A model generated the notes under the pieces. It searched no databases, had not been told where the DNA came from, and saw only the letters and a list, made by a program, of their open reading frames with translations. A stretch of 64,000 bases of DNA from SAR324 cluster bacterium (GTDB lineage: Bacteria > SAR324 > XYD2-FULL-50-16). Position 1 is the stretch's first letter. Every line of letters begins with the position of its first letter. Shown here piece by piece: positions 55,605 to 64,000 of this stretch. The position numbers and the translations under genes are program-made. Location: assembly GCA_028282885.1 (NCBI GenBank), contig JANQGX010000086.1, positions 62,001-126,000 of the forward strand, in the 5' to 3' direction.

Positions 55605-56576
55605 TCAATTATGATGCAGGTGGCAGGCAACAAACCTGCCATTGCCAACATCCCGGAGCACCGGAGCCAGGGTGCTGCACACAGGCAGGACCTTGCTGCA
55701 ACGTGTATGAAAATGACAACCTTCTGGCGGGTTCATCGGACTCGGCGGATCACCTGCCAGTATGATTCGTTTTTTCTTTCGATCCGGATCCGCATTTGGA
55801 ACGGCGGAAAGAAGCGCTTCTGTGTAGGGATGAAGCGGTTTTCTAAATAGAGCCGTACTTTCGGCAGACTCAACGATTTTGCCCAGGTACATGATACCGA
55901 TTCGGTCCGATATGTGTTTTGCGACACTCAGATCATGGGTAATAAACAGATAGGTCAATCCAAGTTTTTCTCTCAGGTTTTTTAATAGTTTAAGAATTTG
56001 AGCCTGAATGGATACATCAAGTGCCGATACCGGTTCGTCGCATACGATAAATTTTGGATCAAGGGCCAGCGCTCTGGCGATAACAACTCTTTGTCTTTGT
56101 CCCCCACTCAACTCATGAGGATACCTGTCCGCATAGTGAGACGTCAAACCGCAGGTCTCAAGCAATTCATACACCTTCGGCATGGACTGCCGAATACGCC
56201 GTACCCTCTTGTGAACCAATAACGGTTCGCCAACAATTTCACTGATCTTCATTCTGGGATTGAGTGAGGCAAAAGGATCCTGAAAAACCATCTGTATTTC
56301 TGCGCGAAGATCATTCAGTTTGCGATGCGAAAGCTCGGACAGATCTTTATTCTCGTATAATACCTTACCTTCGGTTGGCTTCAGCAAATGAAGGATGGTC
56401 CGCCCGGCTGTTGATTTCCCGCATCCGGACTCACCAATTAACCCGTATGTTTCGGTTTTCCGAATACTGATATTTAAACCGTCTACAGCTTTGACATAGG
56501 AAGCTACTTTGGAGAAAAGCCCTTTACGAACCGGGAAATATTTTTTGAGGTTGCTTGTCTCAATTATGTTGTTCAC
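55605..56576 (-). CDS. dppF: Oligopeptide/dipeptide ABC transporter ATPase (DppF/OppF)
   Basis: 323 aa. Walker A GESGCGKST, signature LSGGQRQRV, Walker B FIVCDEPVSALD and H-loop THDLSVA are intact. The C-terminal Opp/Dpp tail has a Cys-rich CHFHTRCSKVLPVC motif. The GTG at 56576, six bases beyond the dppD stop with an AAGGG site, is a better start than the ATG twenty codons upstream. It energises uptake of short peptides with DppD. Confidence 0.92.
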   Translation of the reverse strand: MNNIIETSNLKKYFPVRKGLFSKVASYVKAVDGLNISIRKTETYGLIGESGCGKSTAGRTILHLLKPTEGKVLYENKDLSELSHRKLNDLRAEIQMVFQDPFASLNPRMKISEIVGEPLLVHKRVRRIRQSMPKVYELLETCGLTSHYADRYPHELSGGQRQRVVIARALALDPKFIVCDEPVSALDVSIQAQILKLLKNLREKLGLTYLFITHDLSVAKHISDRIGIMYLGKIVESAESTALFRKPLHPYTEALLSAVPNADPDRKKKRIILAGDPPSPMNPPEGCHFHTRCSKVLPVCSTLAPVLRDVGNGRFVACHLHHN

Positions 56577-56581
56577 GATTT

Positions 56582-57589
56582 TTACCCTTTTGTTTTTGCA
56601 AACCGGTCTTTGAATTCGGGTGAATACATCCAGCATCTTACCTGATGCAGCTCGTCAATTTGAAACAAATCCGGTTTTCGATTGGCGCAGATATCCTCAC
56701 AGAAGTCACAACGCGGTTGAAACGGACATCCGTTTACCCTGGTACCCGGATCGGGAATACTTCCCCGTATCCCTTCCAATTCAATATCCCTGGATTGATC
56801 AATACGAGGGATGGAATTCTGCAATCCAATCGTATAGGGATGCAGGGGATTTTTAAAGATTCCCCGCACGTTATTATACTCAACAATCATACCGGCATAA
56901 AACACGGCTACCTGGTCACAAACTTCCGCAATCACCCCCAAATCATGACTGATCATCATAATCGCCATATCGAACTCATTTTTAAACTGACTCAGCAGTT
57001 CCAGAATCTGGGCTTGGATAGTGACATCCAAAGCTGTCGTAGGTTCATCCGCAATGATCAGATCGGGATTACAGGCGAGGGCCATGGCTATCATGACACG
57101 CTGACGCATTCCTCCGCTCAACTGATGGGGATACTCATCCATTCGTTTGTGAGGGGCAGGGATACCCACTAATTTGAGCATTTCCAGGGTTTTGTCCCCG
57201 GCCACCTTCTTGCTCATGGATTTGTGAATTCGCAAAGTTTCGCCAATTTGCACGCCAATCGTGTAGGCCGGATTCAGGGACGTCATTGGCTCCTGAAAAA
57301 TCATGGCAATTTCGTTTCCCCGAATATCACACATGTATTTTTCATCCTGGGTCAGCAAATTCTTCCCCTTGAACAGGATTTGCCCTCCGGAGTATTCACC
57401 AGGGGGACACTGAATGAGTTGCAGGATTGAAAGTGCGGTGACACTCTTACCGCAACCGGATTCACCCACCACTCCCAGTGTTTCGCCTTTTTTTATGGCA
57501 AAGCTCACCCCATCAACTGCATTAAACTGACCGGAACCAGTTTGAAAACTGATTTTCAGATCTTTTACATCGAGAAGGTTGTCAGTCAC
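56582..57589 (-). CDS. dppD: Oligopeptide/dipeptide ABC transporter ATPase (DppD/OppD)
   Basis: 335 aa. Walker A GESGCGKSV, signature LSGGMRQRV, Walker B LIIADEPTTALD and H-loop SHDLGVI are intact. The C-terminal tail has the CPFQPRCDFC cysteine motif typical of OppD/DppD. It lies 16 bases after the M24 gene and just before dppF. Confidence 0.93.
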   Translation of the reverse strand: MTDNLLDVKDLKISFQTGSGQFNAVDGVSFAIKKGETLGVVGESGCGKSVTALSILQLIQCPPGEYSGGQILFKGKNLLTQDEKYMCDIRGNEIAMIFQEPMTSLNPAYTIGVQIGETLRIHKSMSKKVAGDKTLEMLKLVGIPAPHKRMDEYPHQLSGGMRQRVMIAMALACNPDLIIADEPTTALDVTIQAQILELLSQFKNEFDMAIMMISHDLGVIAEVCDQVAVFYAGMIVEYNNVRGIFKNPLHPYTIGLQNSIPRIDQSRDIELEGIRGSIPDPGTRVNGCPFQPRCDFCEDICANRKPDLFQIDELHQVRCWMYSPEFKDRFAKTKG

Positions 57590-57605
57590 ATTTACTCGCT
57601 TTTTT

Positions 57606-58793
57606 TCAAACGGTTATAATTCCACGCTCAGTTTCCGTTAAAAAACGAAAACCATCTTTTGTAATAACAAGCGTATCTGAGTGTTGGATTCCGCCTTTTT
57701 CACCTATTCGTATGGCCGGTTCAAAGCTGATGACCATATTCTCTTCCAGCAATTGGTCGTTTCCGGGATCGAGTGAAAAAGGTTCGTGAGCCCCCAGGCC
57801 AAGTCCGTGACCTATTCGACCAGGCAGTACGTCTCCGAATCCCTGCCGGATCATCACCTCAATAGCAGCCTGGTAAACGGTTGAAGCCGGTACTCCGGGA
57901 CGAATCAGATGCAGGGAATTATCACGTGCTTCCAGTATGGTTTCAAAGGCATGCTTTTCATCGCCTTCAGCCGAACCCACGGAAATGGTTCTTTCATTCT
58001 CCGCATGGTATCCGTTCAATGCGCTCCAAATAACGATTATAACCAAGTCGCCCTTCCGTATCGTCCTGGATTTGGAGCTGTCACACATCATGTTCATGCG
58101 CGGACCTGACAAACAATATGACCAGAGAGCATTGAGTACGCCGCCTTCGTTGGTTCCGAAATCGACAGGTTCCAGATCAGGATATCGTCGACTCCAGGCT
58201 TCCTGCATTGCAGTCATCGTTCGGGCGCTGATATACGCTTCGGTAACGCCCACTTTCACCGCATTTATACCGGCTTCCATGCCCTGGTCTGCGATCCAGG
58301 CCGCTTTTTCAATAAATGAGATTTCCTCATCGCTCTTCACCAGTCGCTGTTCCAATATCATCGTATCGACGCTTTTTGTCCGGATACCCGGAAATAGCTC
58401 ATTCAACTCATGCATGAAACCGACCGGCATATGGTCTGTTTCCACTCCAAGACTACTTCCTTCGGTTATTCCCGACTGTTGCAAACAGGCTTTGATGGCT
58501 CCGAAAAAATCAGGTGGAGCGTCATGACCGTATAATCCCCAGCGCCCAAACAGAAAAAGGTTGTCTAGAACGGCTTCTTCTTTAGCGTGTCGGGTTCGCA
58601 GGGCATGGAGAATCAGCGAAGCACTTCCTTTGGCGGGGATCCAAACGGCGACCGGATGGGATTGAATTATGGGATTAAACCCTGAAAAATAGTACACATT
58701 TTGTGGTTTCAACAAAAAAGCACCTTCCAGCCCTAGCTCCAGAATTCGTTCCTGCAGGTGAGCCAAGCGCTTGTTTAAATCTGCAACACTCAT
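57606..58793 (-). CDS. M24 'pita-bread' protein, metal ligands partly lost
   Basis: 395 aa. It has the two-domain plan of aminopeptidase P/creatinase: an N-terminal creatinase-N domain (1-140) and a C-terminal pita-bread domain. Against aminopeptidase P, the first metal Asp is replaced by Val (VIIVIW), the second by Glu (AENERT), the His is kept (GHGLGLGAHE), the first Glu is kept (SFEPAI) and the last Glu is Ser (QHSDT). Metal-dependent Xaa-Pro cleavage is doubtful; creatinase and ectoine hydrolase are known metal-free relatives. Between dppC and dppD, it probably acts on an imported peptide or amide. Confidence 0.85.
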   Translation of the reverse strand: MSVADLNKRLAHLQERILELGLEGAFLLKPQNVYYFSGFNPIIQSHPVAVWIPAKGSASLILHALRTRHAKEEAVLDNLFLFGRWGLYGHDAPPDFFGAIKACLQQSGITEGSSLGVETDHMPVGFMHELNELFPGIRTKSVDTMILEQRLVKSDEEISFIEKAAWIADQGMEAGINAVKVGVTEAYISARTMTAMQEAWSRRYPDLEPVDFGTNEGGVLNALWSYCLSGPRMNMMCDSSKSRTIRKGDLVIIVIWSALNGYHAENERTISVGSAEGDEKHAFETILEARDNSLHLIRPGVPASTVYQAAIEVMIRQGFGDVLPGRIGHGLGLGAHEPFSLDPGNDQLLEENMVISFEPAIRIGEKGGIQHSDTLVITKDGFRFLTETERGIITV

Positions 58794-58830
58794 AAATTCC
58801 GTTGATATAAAAAAGTCTTTTCAAGTATTG

Positions 58831-59682
58831 TCACAATTTTCTGGCCCTGGGATCCAACGCATCTCGTAAGCCGTCACCCATGACGTTGATTGTTAATATG
58901 ATCACCGCTATCGTCAAAGCAGGCCATAGCATCAGGTAACCATCAACAAAGAGATAGCTTTTGGCAGTTCCCAGCATGACACCCCAGGAAGGTGTAGGAG
59001 GCATTACCCCCAAACCCAGGAAGCTTAAACCCGACTCCAGCAAGATTAGGGCTCCAAAACTGAAAGAGCCTTGAACGATGATTGATGACATAATATTGGG
59101 CACGATATATTTCCTGATGATACGCCAGTTAGAACAGCCGATTGAGCGCGCACCTTCAACATATTCATTTTCCTTAACGCTCAGGCAGGAGGTATAAGAC
59201 AGGCGAGCGAACTGCGGCACATACAAAACCCCCATCAAAATGACGAGGTTGACCAAGTTGCCGCCCGTAAAAGCAACCACTGAGATAGCCAGAAAAATCG
59301 GGGGAATGCAAAGTAAGATATCCACAAAACGCATTATCAGGGTGCCGATGATTCGACCGCCAAACACTCCCAAAAGTCCCAGAATCACCCCGCCGCTCAT
59401 GGCAATCAGTAATGCGCTGCCCGCCACGGCAAGTGAAATTCGAGATCCGTAAATCAGGCGACTGAGAATATCTCGACCATATTCGTCACTCCCCAGGAGA
59501 AATTCGGTCCCCGGCATTTTGAACCGGGCACTGTAGTGGGTTTCCAGGGGATCATATGGAGCTATCCAGTTCGAGAATATTGCCGATAAAACAAACAGGG
59601 ACAGAATTAAAAACCCTATGATGAAACGCGGCTCCTTAAAAAGGCTGTGAGACAGTATTCGACTGATGCTGGACTTTTTCAT
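58831..59682 (-). CDS. dppC: Peptide ABC transporter permease (DppC)
   Basis: 283 aa, about six helices. The N-terminal OppC-N segment reads FIIGFLILSLFVLSAIFSNWIAPYDPLETH. The EAA loop reads EYVEGARSIGCSNWRIIRKYIVPN and couples to the ATPases. Its ATG overlaps the dppB stop by four bases (ATGA). Confidence 0.93.
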   Translation of the reverse strand: MKKSSISRILSHSLFKEPRFIIGFLILSLFVLSAIFSNWIAPYDPLETHYSARFKMPGTEFLLGSDEYGRDILSRLIYGSRISLAVAGSALLIAMSGGVILGLLGVFGGRIIGTLIMRFVDILLCIPPIFLAISVVAFTGGNLVNLVILMGVLYVPQFARLSYTSCLSVKENEYVEGARSIGCSNWRIIRKYIVPNIMSSIIVQGSFSFGALILLESGLSFLGLGVMPPTPSWGVMLGTAKSYLFVDGYLMLWPALTIAVIILTINVMGDGLRDALDPRARKL

Positions 59683-60620
59683 TGGTATTTTATCCTCGGG
59701 TCAAACAAACCTGCCAGGAGGTCGATAATCAGGTTGATGAATACGAAAATTCCGGATACGGCAATCACAACCGCTTGAATAACCGGATAGTCCCGGTTGG
59801 AAGAAGCTTCCATCATATAGGTGCTCAGACCCGGCCAGTTAAAAATTGATTCTGTCAATACCGTACCGCCCAACAAAACACCGACACGCAGTCCAATCAG
59901 GGTAATGATGGGAATCATTGAATTTTTCAACACGTGCCGAAAGAGAACCTGGGGCTGCGTAAGACCTTTGGCCCGGGCTGTGCGGGCATAGTCCTTGCGA
60001 ATGTTGTCAATAACTGAAGAACGGGACATTCGGGAAATAATTCCCATTGAGAAAAAAGCCAAAGACATGGTCGGCATGATCAGGAATTTTAAATGTCCGC
60101 TAATGCTTTCGCTAATCGGCATAAAACCACTCGAAGGCAAGAGCTGCCAGTGAACACCGAACAAAAAGGTGATGATGGGTCCCACAACAATGCTGGGGGA
60201 ACTAAGACCAATAGTTGAAATTACCGAGACAGAGTAATCGACATGCCGACGACCCGCTGCGGCGATGATTCCCAAAGGGACTCCGATCAGACTGGAGATG
60301 GTAATGGCTAAAAAGATCAATTCCAGGGTTCTGAAAAGTCTCACCGCCAACTCGGGCCCTATGGGTTTGTTGTTATAGAGCGAGTGGCCGAAATCAAACC
60401 GCAGGATACCTTTGATCCACTCAAAATATTGGATATAGATCGGTCGGTCCAATCCCAATGAAGATCGGAGAGCCTGAACACTTTCCGGTGTAGCTCGGTC
60501 TCCAAGAATGATGTATGCCGGATCCCCGGGTATCATGTAGATAATCAGGAATACCAACGTGGCAATCACAAATACCGTCAAAACGGAGAACATTAATCTG
60601 CGTATAATATAATTTAGCAT
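59679..60620 (-). CDS. dppB: Peptide ABC transporter permease (DppB)
   Basis: 313 aa, about six helices. The first helix is followed by FLIIYMIPGDPAYIILG, typical of DppB/OppB. The EAA loop reads DYARTARAKGLTQPQVLFRHVLKN. It begins ten bases after the S33 hydrolase stop and overlaps dppC by four bases. Confidence 0.94.
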   Translation of the reverse strand: MLNYIIRRLMFSVLTVFVIATLVFLIIYMIPGDPAYIILGDRATPESVQALRSSLGLDRPIYIQYFEWIKGILRFDFGHSLYNNKPIGPELAVRLFRTLELIFLAITISSLIGVPLGIIAAAGRRHVDYSVSVISTIGLSSPSIVVGPIITFLFGVHWQLLPSSGFMPISESISGHLKFLIMPTMSLAFFSMGIISRMSRSSVIDNIRKDYARTARAKGLTQPQVLFRHVLKNSMIPIITLIGLRVGVLLGGTVLTESIFNWPGLSTYMMEASSNRDYPVIQAVVIAVSGIFVFINLIIDLLAGLFDPRIKYQ

Positions 60621-60629
60621 GGTCTATTC

Positions 60630-61460
60630 TTAGGTCCTGAGGAATTGCCGAATCGCCGCATTGACTTCTTCACGGGCTTCTACATGTACTGCGTGATTGC
60701 AATTTTCAAATAACAAAAGCTCGGCATTTGGGATCTTTTCGGCAATGATTCTGGATTGACTCGGAGGACAAATCCAGTCTTGCTCCCCGACGATCACCAG
60801 AGTTTTTGCCTTGATTTTGCCGAGTTCATCCCTGACATCGTAATCTTCCTTATTAAGAAACAGGGCTTTATGTGTCTCGGCGTGAAAATGCATCCGTCTG
60901 GTCCTGGCCAACGCCGCATCGGCGTCGAATTCTTCATAATAGAGCGGCATCAGGGCCAACCAGATCAATCTCAATTCGAGATCGTCTTCCGTTTCGGAGA
61001 ACAGCTTTTTGACCATGGCAGGTGAGGCGCTGGTGGCCTTGTGCAGACGCGCCAGGAAGTTATCCACAGCCTCTTTTTCATGATGATAACTGGGAGCCGT
61101 CCCCCGTAAAATCAGGTGACTGACCTTATCAGGGTATTTTATGGCATAGCACAGCGCGATCATGCCGCCAAAGGAACCGCCGAGCAAGGCTATTTTACGA
61201 TTATCTCCAAGGCTTTGACGGATGCCTTCAACATCATCGGTCAATTGTTGGAAGGTGAAGGGGGGTTCCAGGCTTGAACATCCGCACCCGCGCTGGTCGT
61301 ATGCTATTAGCCTGTAATCTGAAGCTAGGGGCAAGTAGTTATTGAAGTCTCCTTCATGATCGCCTATTCCCCGACCTCCATGAAGGACAATCAAGGGTTG
61401 ATCGTTATTCTCGCCGGCAATGCTGTATCTTAGCCGGGCATTGTTAATTTCAATCCACAT
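60630..61460 (-). CDS. Proline-iminopeptidase-like alpha/beta hydrolase (S33)
   Basis: 276 aa. The oxyanion motif HGGRG replaces the usual HGGPG of prolyl aminopeptidases and is followed by DQRGCGCSS. The nucleophile is Ser96 in GGSFGG, the acid is in VGEQDWICPP and the catalytic His in NCNHAVHVEA. S33 enzymes release N-terminal proline from peptides; amidase or lactonase roles also occur. AAGGAT precedes the ATG. Its place between dppA and dppB suggests it acts on imported peptides. Confidence 0.87.
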   Translation of the reverse strand: MWIEINNARLRYSIAGENNDQPLIVLHGGRGIGDHEGDFNNYLPLASDYRLIAYDQRGCGCSSLEPPFTFQQLTDDVEGIRQSLGDNRKIALLGGSFGGMIALCYAIKYPDKVSHLILRGTAPSYHHEKEAVDNFLARLHKATSASPAMVKKLFSETEDDLELRLIWLALMPLYYEEFDADAALARTRRMHFHAETHKALFLNKEDYDVRDELGKIKAKTLVIVGEQDWICPPSQSRIIAEKIPNAELLLFENCNHAVHVEAREEVNAAIRQFLRT

Positions 61461-61585
61461 TTACATATCCTTCAACATATCTGTTTTAAACGATAAATCT
61501 GAAAACCGGTAACATCGCTTCAACCCGATGTCGGCAGTTATTCTATCTGTCAGGTGACTCTTATTGCAAGTATTCGATAAAGTAT

Positions 61586-61618
61586 TGCGGGGACAAGCCA
61601 GAGGCAGGTTTCCCCGCA
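61586..61618 (-). terminator. Stem-loop after dppA
   Basis: TGCGGGGA (61586-61593) and TCCCCGCA (61611-61618) with a 17-base loop, 12 bases beyond the dppA stop. There is no T run on the minus strand, so it is more likely an RNA-stabilising or partial-termination stem that raises binding-protein expression over the rest of the operon. Confidence 0.55.
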
Positions 61619-61629
61619 GTACAAAACCA

Positions 61630-63174
61630 TTAATTATCCAACCAGATACCTTCAAAAGCTCCGATACAGGAAGAATACCCAAGAGCAAAGTTTTTAAAAC
61701 CCTTTACTTTTTTATCAAGAGCAAAACCTGATTGGCGTCGTGCAAGAACGCCTATTGGACTCTGTTCCAGAAACCTTTTTTCCAGCTCGTGATATATCTT
61801 TTTGCGTTTGTCCAGGGACAGGGTTTCACGACCTTTTTGCAACAGTTCGTCTATCACCGGGTCCTTATAATCCACGGGACGGGCCATGAAACCTGATCCG
61901 GAAGCAATATAGCCGGAATAAAAATCCGGATCGGGCCTTGTTAGACCTGCGGCATAGACCATGAACTGATAATCGCCTTTTGCGCGCCGTTCGATGGTAG
62001 TTCCCCATTCCTCCAGTTCAAGTTCCACTTCAATACCGTAAGCTTTCAGGAGATCATTGATGACTTCGGCAGTCATCCTGTGCATACCGTAGGTTGAAGT
62101 CGCCAACAGCTTGGCCTTGAATCCGTTCTTATAACCTGCTTCCGCCAAAAGAGCCTTGGCTTTTTCCGGGTTATACGGGAGAGTATTTTGGATTTCACTG
62201 GAAGTCGCCCAGTGTCCGGGAGGTAGCAGTCCACCATTTGCCGGAACAGCGTTTCCAAAGAAGACGACGTCGCCAATAATCTTGTCATCGATCGCCATGG
62301 TTACAGCCCGACGCACTCTCGGATCAGAAAATGGGGTGTGTGAAGGATTGAAAAACAGGACCATTGCAAAATTCGCTGTTTTGGTGATCGTCAAGTTTTT
62401 CCTGGCTTCAATGGCTTTCCATGATTTCCAGGGGGGGAAATCAATGAAATCAACTTCTCCGGCTATCAGGCTGTTTACCCGAACATCCTCATCTTTGATA
62501 GGAACCAAATCGACTCCCTGCAAATAAGGCAGGCCTTTTTTGTAGAAGTTTTCATTTTTAGCCAGCTTGATCTTTACGCCGGAATCCCACTTTACAAACT
62601 TAAAGGGGCCGGCTCCCATCATATCGCTTTCCAGCTTGTTTCCTGCCGCCATCCACTTCTTGGAGACGACTGCCGTATGGACCATACCCAGCAATCCCAG
62701 GAAGGTTGCATCGGCTTTCTTCAATTCAATTTTAATGGTTTTTTGATTTATCGGCGTAATGCGATCAACAATTTTGACCAATTGATTATGAAGAAAAGCC
62801 CCGGATTTCGGATTCAGGACAATTTCAAGCGAAAACTTGACATCATCTGATGTCACGGGCTCGCCATTATGGAATTTGGCACTGTCATGAATCTTGAAGA
62901 TAAATGTCTTGCTGTTGGGAATCTGCCAGGATTCAGCAACTGCTCCAACAATCTCCCCCTTCTCGTTATAAGCCAACAGGGAGTCATAGACCATGGACTT
63001 GACCCTTTCCGAAGCGCCGCCAGATTGAATGAAAGGATTGAGATCCGGTGGCTCTGCCGAAAGACCGATCTTTAACACACCTCCCGGTTTTGCACCGGCG
63101 GCCTGTACGGGAAATGCAACGCAGATCAGAAGAATAAAAACAGACAACAACCGGATGTTCCATCGTTTTATCAT
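61630..63174 (-). CDS. dppA: Peptide ABC transporter substrate-binding protein (DppA/SBP_bac_5)
   Basis: 514 aa with a signal peptide (IKRWNIRLLSVFILLICVAFPVQAAG). The mature protein is a type II cluster C binding protein: GGVLKIGLSAEPPDLNPF at the start, VAESWQIPN and FKIHDSAKFHNGEPVTSDDVKFSLE are family hallmarks. It captures peptides (possibly proline-rich) for the DppBCDF pump. AGGAGG precedes the ATG. The S33 hydrolase follows after 170 bases. Confidence 0.93.
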   Translation of the reverse strand: MIKRWNIRLLSVFILLICVAFPVQAAGAKPGGVLKIGLSAEPPDLNPFIQSGGASERVKSMVYDSLLAYNEKGEIVGAVAESWQIPNSKTFIFKIHDSAKFHNGEPVTSDDVKFSLEIVLNPKSGAFLHNQLVKIVDRITPINQKTIKIELKKADATFLGLLGMVHTAVVSKKWMAAGNKLESDMMGAGPFKFVKWDSGVKIKLAKNENFYKKGLPYLQGVDLVPIKDEDVRVNSLIAGEVDFIDFPPWKSWKAIEARKNLTITKTANFAMVLFFNPSHTPFSDPRVRRAVTMAIDDKIIGDVVFFGNAVPANGGLLPPGHWATSSEIQNTLPYNPEKAKALLAEAGYKNGFKAKLLATSTYGMHRMTAEVINDLLKAYGIEVELELEEWGTTIERRAKGDYQFMVYAAGLTRPDPDFYSGYIASGSGFMARPVDYKDPVIDELLQKGRETLSLDKRKKIYHELEKRFLEQSPIGVLARRQSGFALDKKVKGFKNFALGYSSCIGAFEGIWLDN

Positions 63175-63402
63175 TTTTACCTCCGTAGAAGATTAATAAG
63201 TTCGGGACATTGAAAAGGCCTTGTTCCCCCATGTGATAGGGTCATACATAAAGCTAAAGCGCGCTGCCTGTTCTGCCGCGGCACTTTGATACAGAACGAA
63301 TTAAATCGCGGCCTCTGTCTTGATGAATGCTTGCGAAACCACAAACTTATCAGTGTCATGCAACGTACAACATTGTGGGCCAGCAAATTGCAACTGGGTT
63401 CC

Positions 63403-64000
63403 TCACCACTGTAATAAATCTGCAATCTCTTCCCTGATGATCTCAACTATCTCTTCCCTTCGGGCTTCACTCATTCTGGACCTGATTGCAGAAACGGTAA
63501 TCGCGGCAACAATCGTATTCGATGCATCGTAAATCGGAACTCCGATTGAAACGGCATCCTTGTGAAACAGACCGTCAGTGACTGCATAGCCCCGTTCTTT
63601 GGTTTCTCTCGATATTGATTTGACATCTTCAACCGTCATGCCGTTATAAGCGCCGTAATAGGAACTGTTGTACTCAATGATTTTCTCTGCCTCTTTCTGG
63701 TCAATAAAAGAGAGCAATGCCTGGCTTCCGGTCCCTATCCCCATCGGGCGGCGGGAACCAATACCTATCAACATGGTTTTGATGGGATAACTTCCCTGGA
63801 CCACATCGACACACAAAGCATCGTTACATGAAGGAATAAGCAGAAAGACAGTATCTTGAGTCCGTTTGGCAATATTTTCCAGAGATGGCCTGAACTTGTG
63901 TTGAATCGAATACTGCTGGGCAGAATTACCCAACAGATATAGATCCCATCCGAGATAGTACAATTTAGAAATCCCATCATATGCCACCAGATTCTCTTCA
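63403..64000 (-). CDS. IclR-family regulator, partial (N-terminus beyond window)
   Basis: About 199 codons are visible, and the frame is still open at the window end, so the helix-turn-helix domain lies outside. The visible part is the IclR effector domain: YLGWDLYLLGN, RRPMGIGTGSQALLSF, RGYAVTDG, and SIGVPIYDASNTIVAAITVS. An internal ATG at 63987 is not the true start. It precedes dppA on the same strand by 228 bases and probably regulates the peptide operon. Confidence 0.88.
   Translation of the reverse strand, partial: EENLVAYDGISKLYYLGWDLYLLGNSAQQYSIQHKFRPSLENIAKRTQDTVFLLIPSCNDALCVDVVQGSYPIKTMLIGIGSRRPMGIGTGSQALLSFIDQKEAEKIIEYNSSYYGAYNGMTVEDVKSISRETKERGYAVTDGLFHKDAVSIGVPIYDASNTIVAAITVSAIRSRMSEARREEIVEIIREEIADLLQW

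Noticed and set aside
63270..63297. GTTCTG and CAGAAC inverted pair upstream of dppA as an IclR operator
   Set aside because: Only six bases per arm with a 16-base spacer; too weak to call.

Overview
The window looks like a bacterial chromosome segment from a Gram-negative organism. Evidence for two membranes: lipoproteins, an outer-membrane beta-barrel of the Omp85 type, a FliL-like protein and periplasmic binding proteins. Gene content (RecBCD, SpoIIE/STAS signalling, hybrid kinases, a response regulator with a Cys-rich tail, glycyl radical chemistry, GPH and DASS carriers) fits an anaerobic or facultative bacterium of the Desulfobacterota/SAR324 or neighbouring proteobacterial type. I cannot place it more precisely from sequence alone. 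No rRNA, tRNA, CRISPR array, insertion sequence or prophage was recognised.

Layout. 0.4-3.2 kb: DASS anion carrier, zinc-ribbon protein, ComEA-like HhH protein, hypothetical genes. 3.5-12.6 kb: recC-recB-recD operon on the minus strand. 13-22 kb: housekeeping singles (RNase Z, ElbB, FliL-like, NudC, gamma-carbonic anhydrase, macrodomain, STAS, thiolase), plus a three-repeat, histone-tail-like protein at 14.6 kb. 22-27.6 kb: a glycoconjugate-like island with a methyltransferase and acyltransferase facing an operon of GT4 glycosyltransferase, methyltransferase, alpha/alpha-toroid protein and a degenerate ABC ATPase. 28-33.6 kb: periplasmic binding lipoprotein, large hybrid histidine kinase and response regulator. 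33.7-45.8 kb: cold-shock protein with a clear terminator, MFS carrier, DUF5329, metallo-beta-lactamase lipoprotein, iron-sulfur protein, Crp/Fnr regulator with YdcZ-type carrier, TfoX-N protein, SpoIIE phosphatase, Omp85-like barrel, HAD hydrolase. 45.9-49.9 kb: Crp/Fnr regulator, GPH carrier and N-acyl-D-amino-acid deacylase.

50-64 kb is the most coherent system. All genes are on the minus strand: an IclR regulator (cut by the window end), dppA, an S33 proline-iminopeptidase-like hydrolase, dppB, dppC, an M24 'pita-bread' protein, dppD, dppF, a CyuA/YhaM cysteine-desulfidase-like protein, then MarR regulator, glycyl-radical activase and a glycyl radical enzyme. The last enzyme carries every active-site residue I recall for trans-4-hydroxy-L-proline dehydratase (HypD), at a constant offset of three residues. 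I infer a locus for importing and degrading proline/hydroxyproline peptides, with the MarR promoter overlapped by a perfect 23-bp operator. Pyrroline-5-carboxylate reductase, the next step, is not in the window.

Other points of interest are the degenerate ABC ATPase in the glycosyltransferase operon, the M24 protein that has lost three of five metal ligands, and the repeat protein at 14.6 kb.
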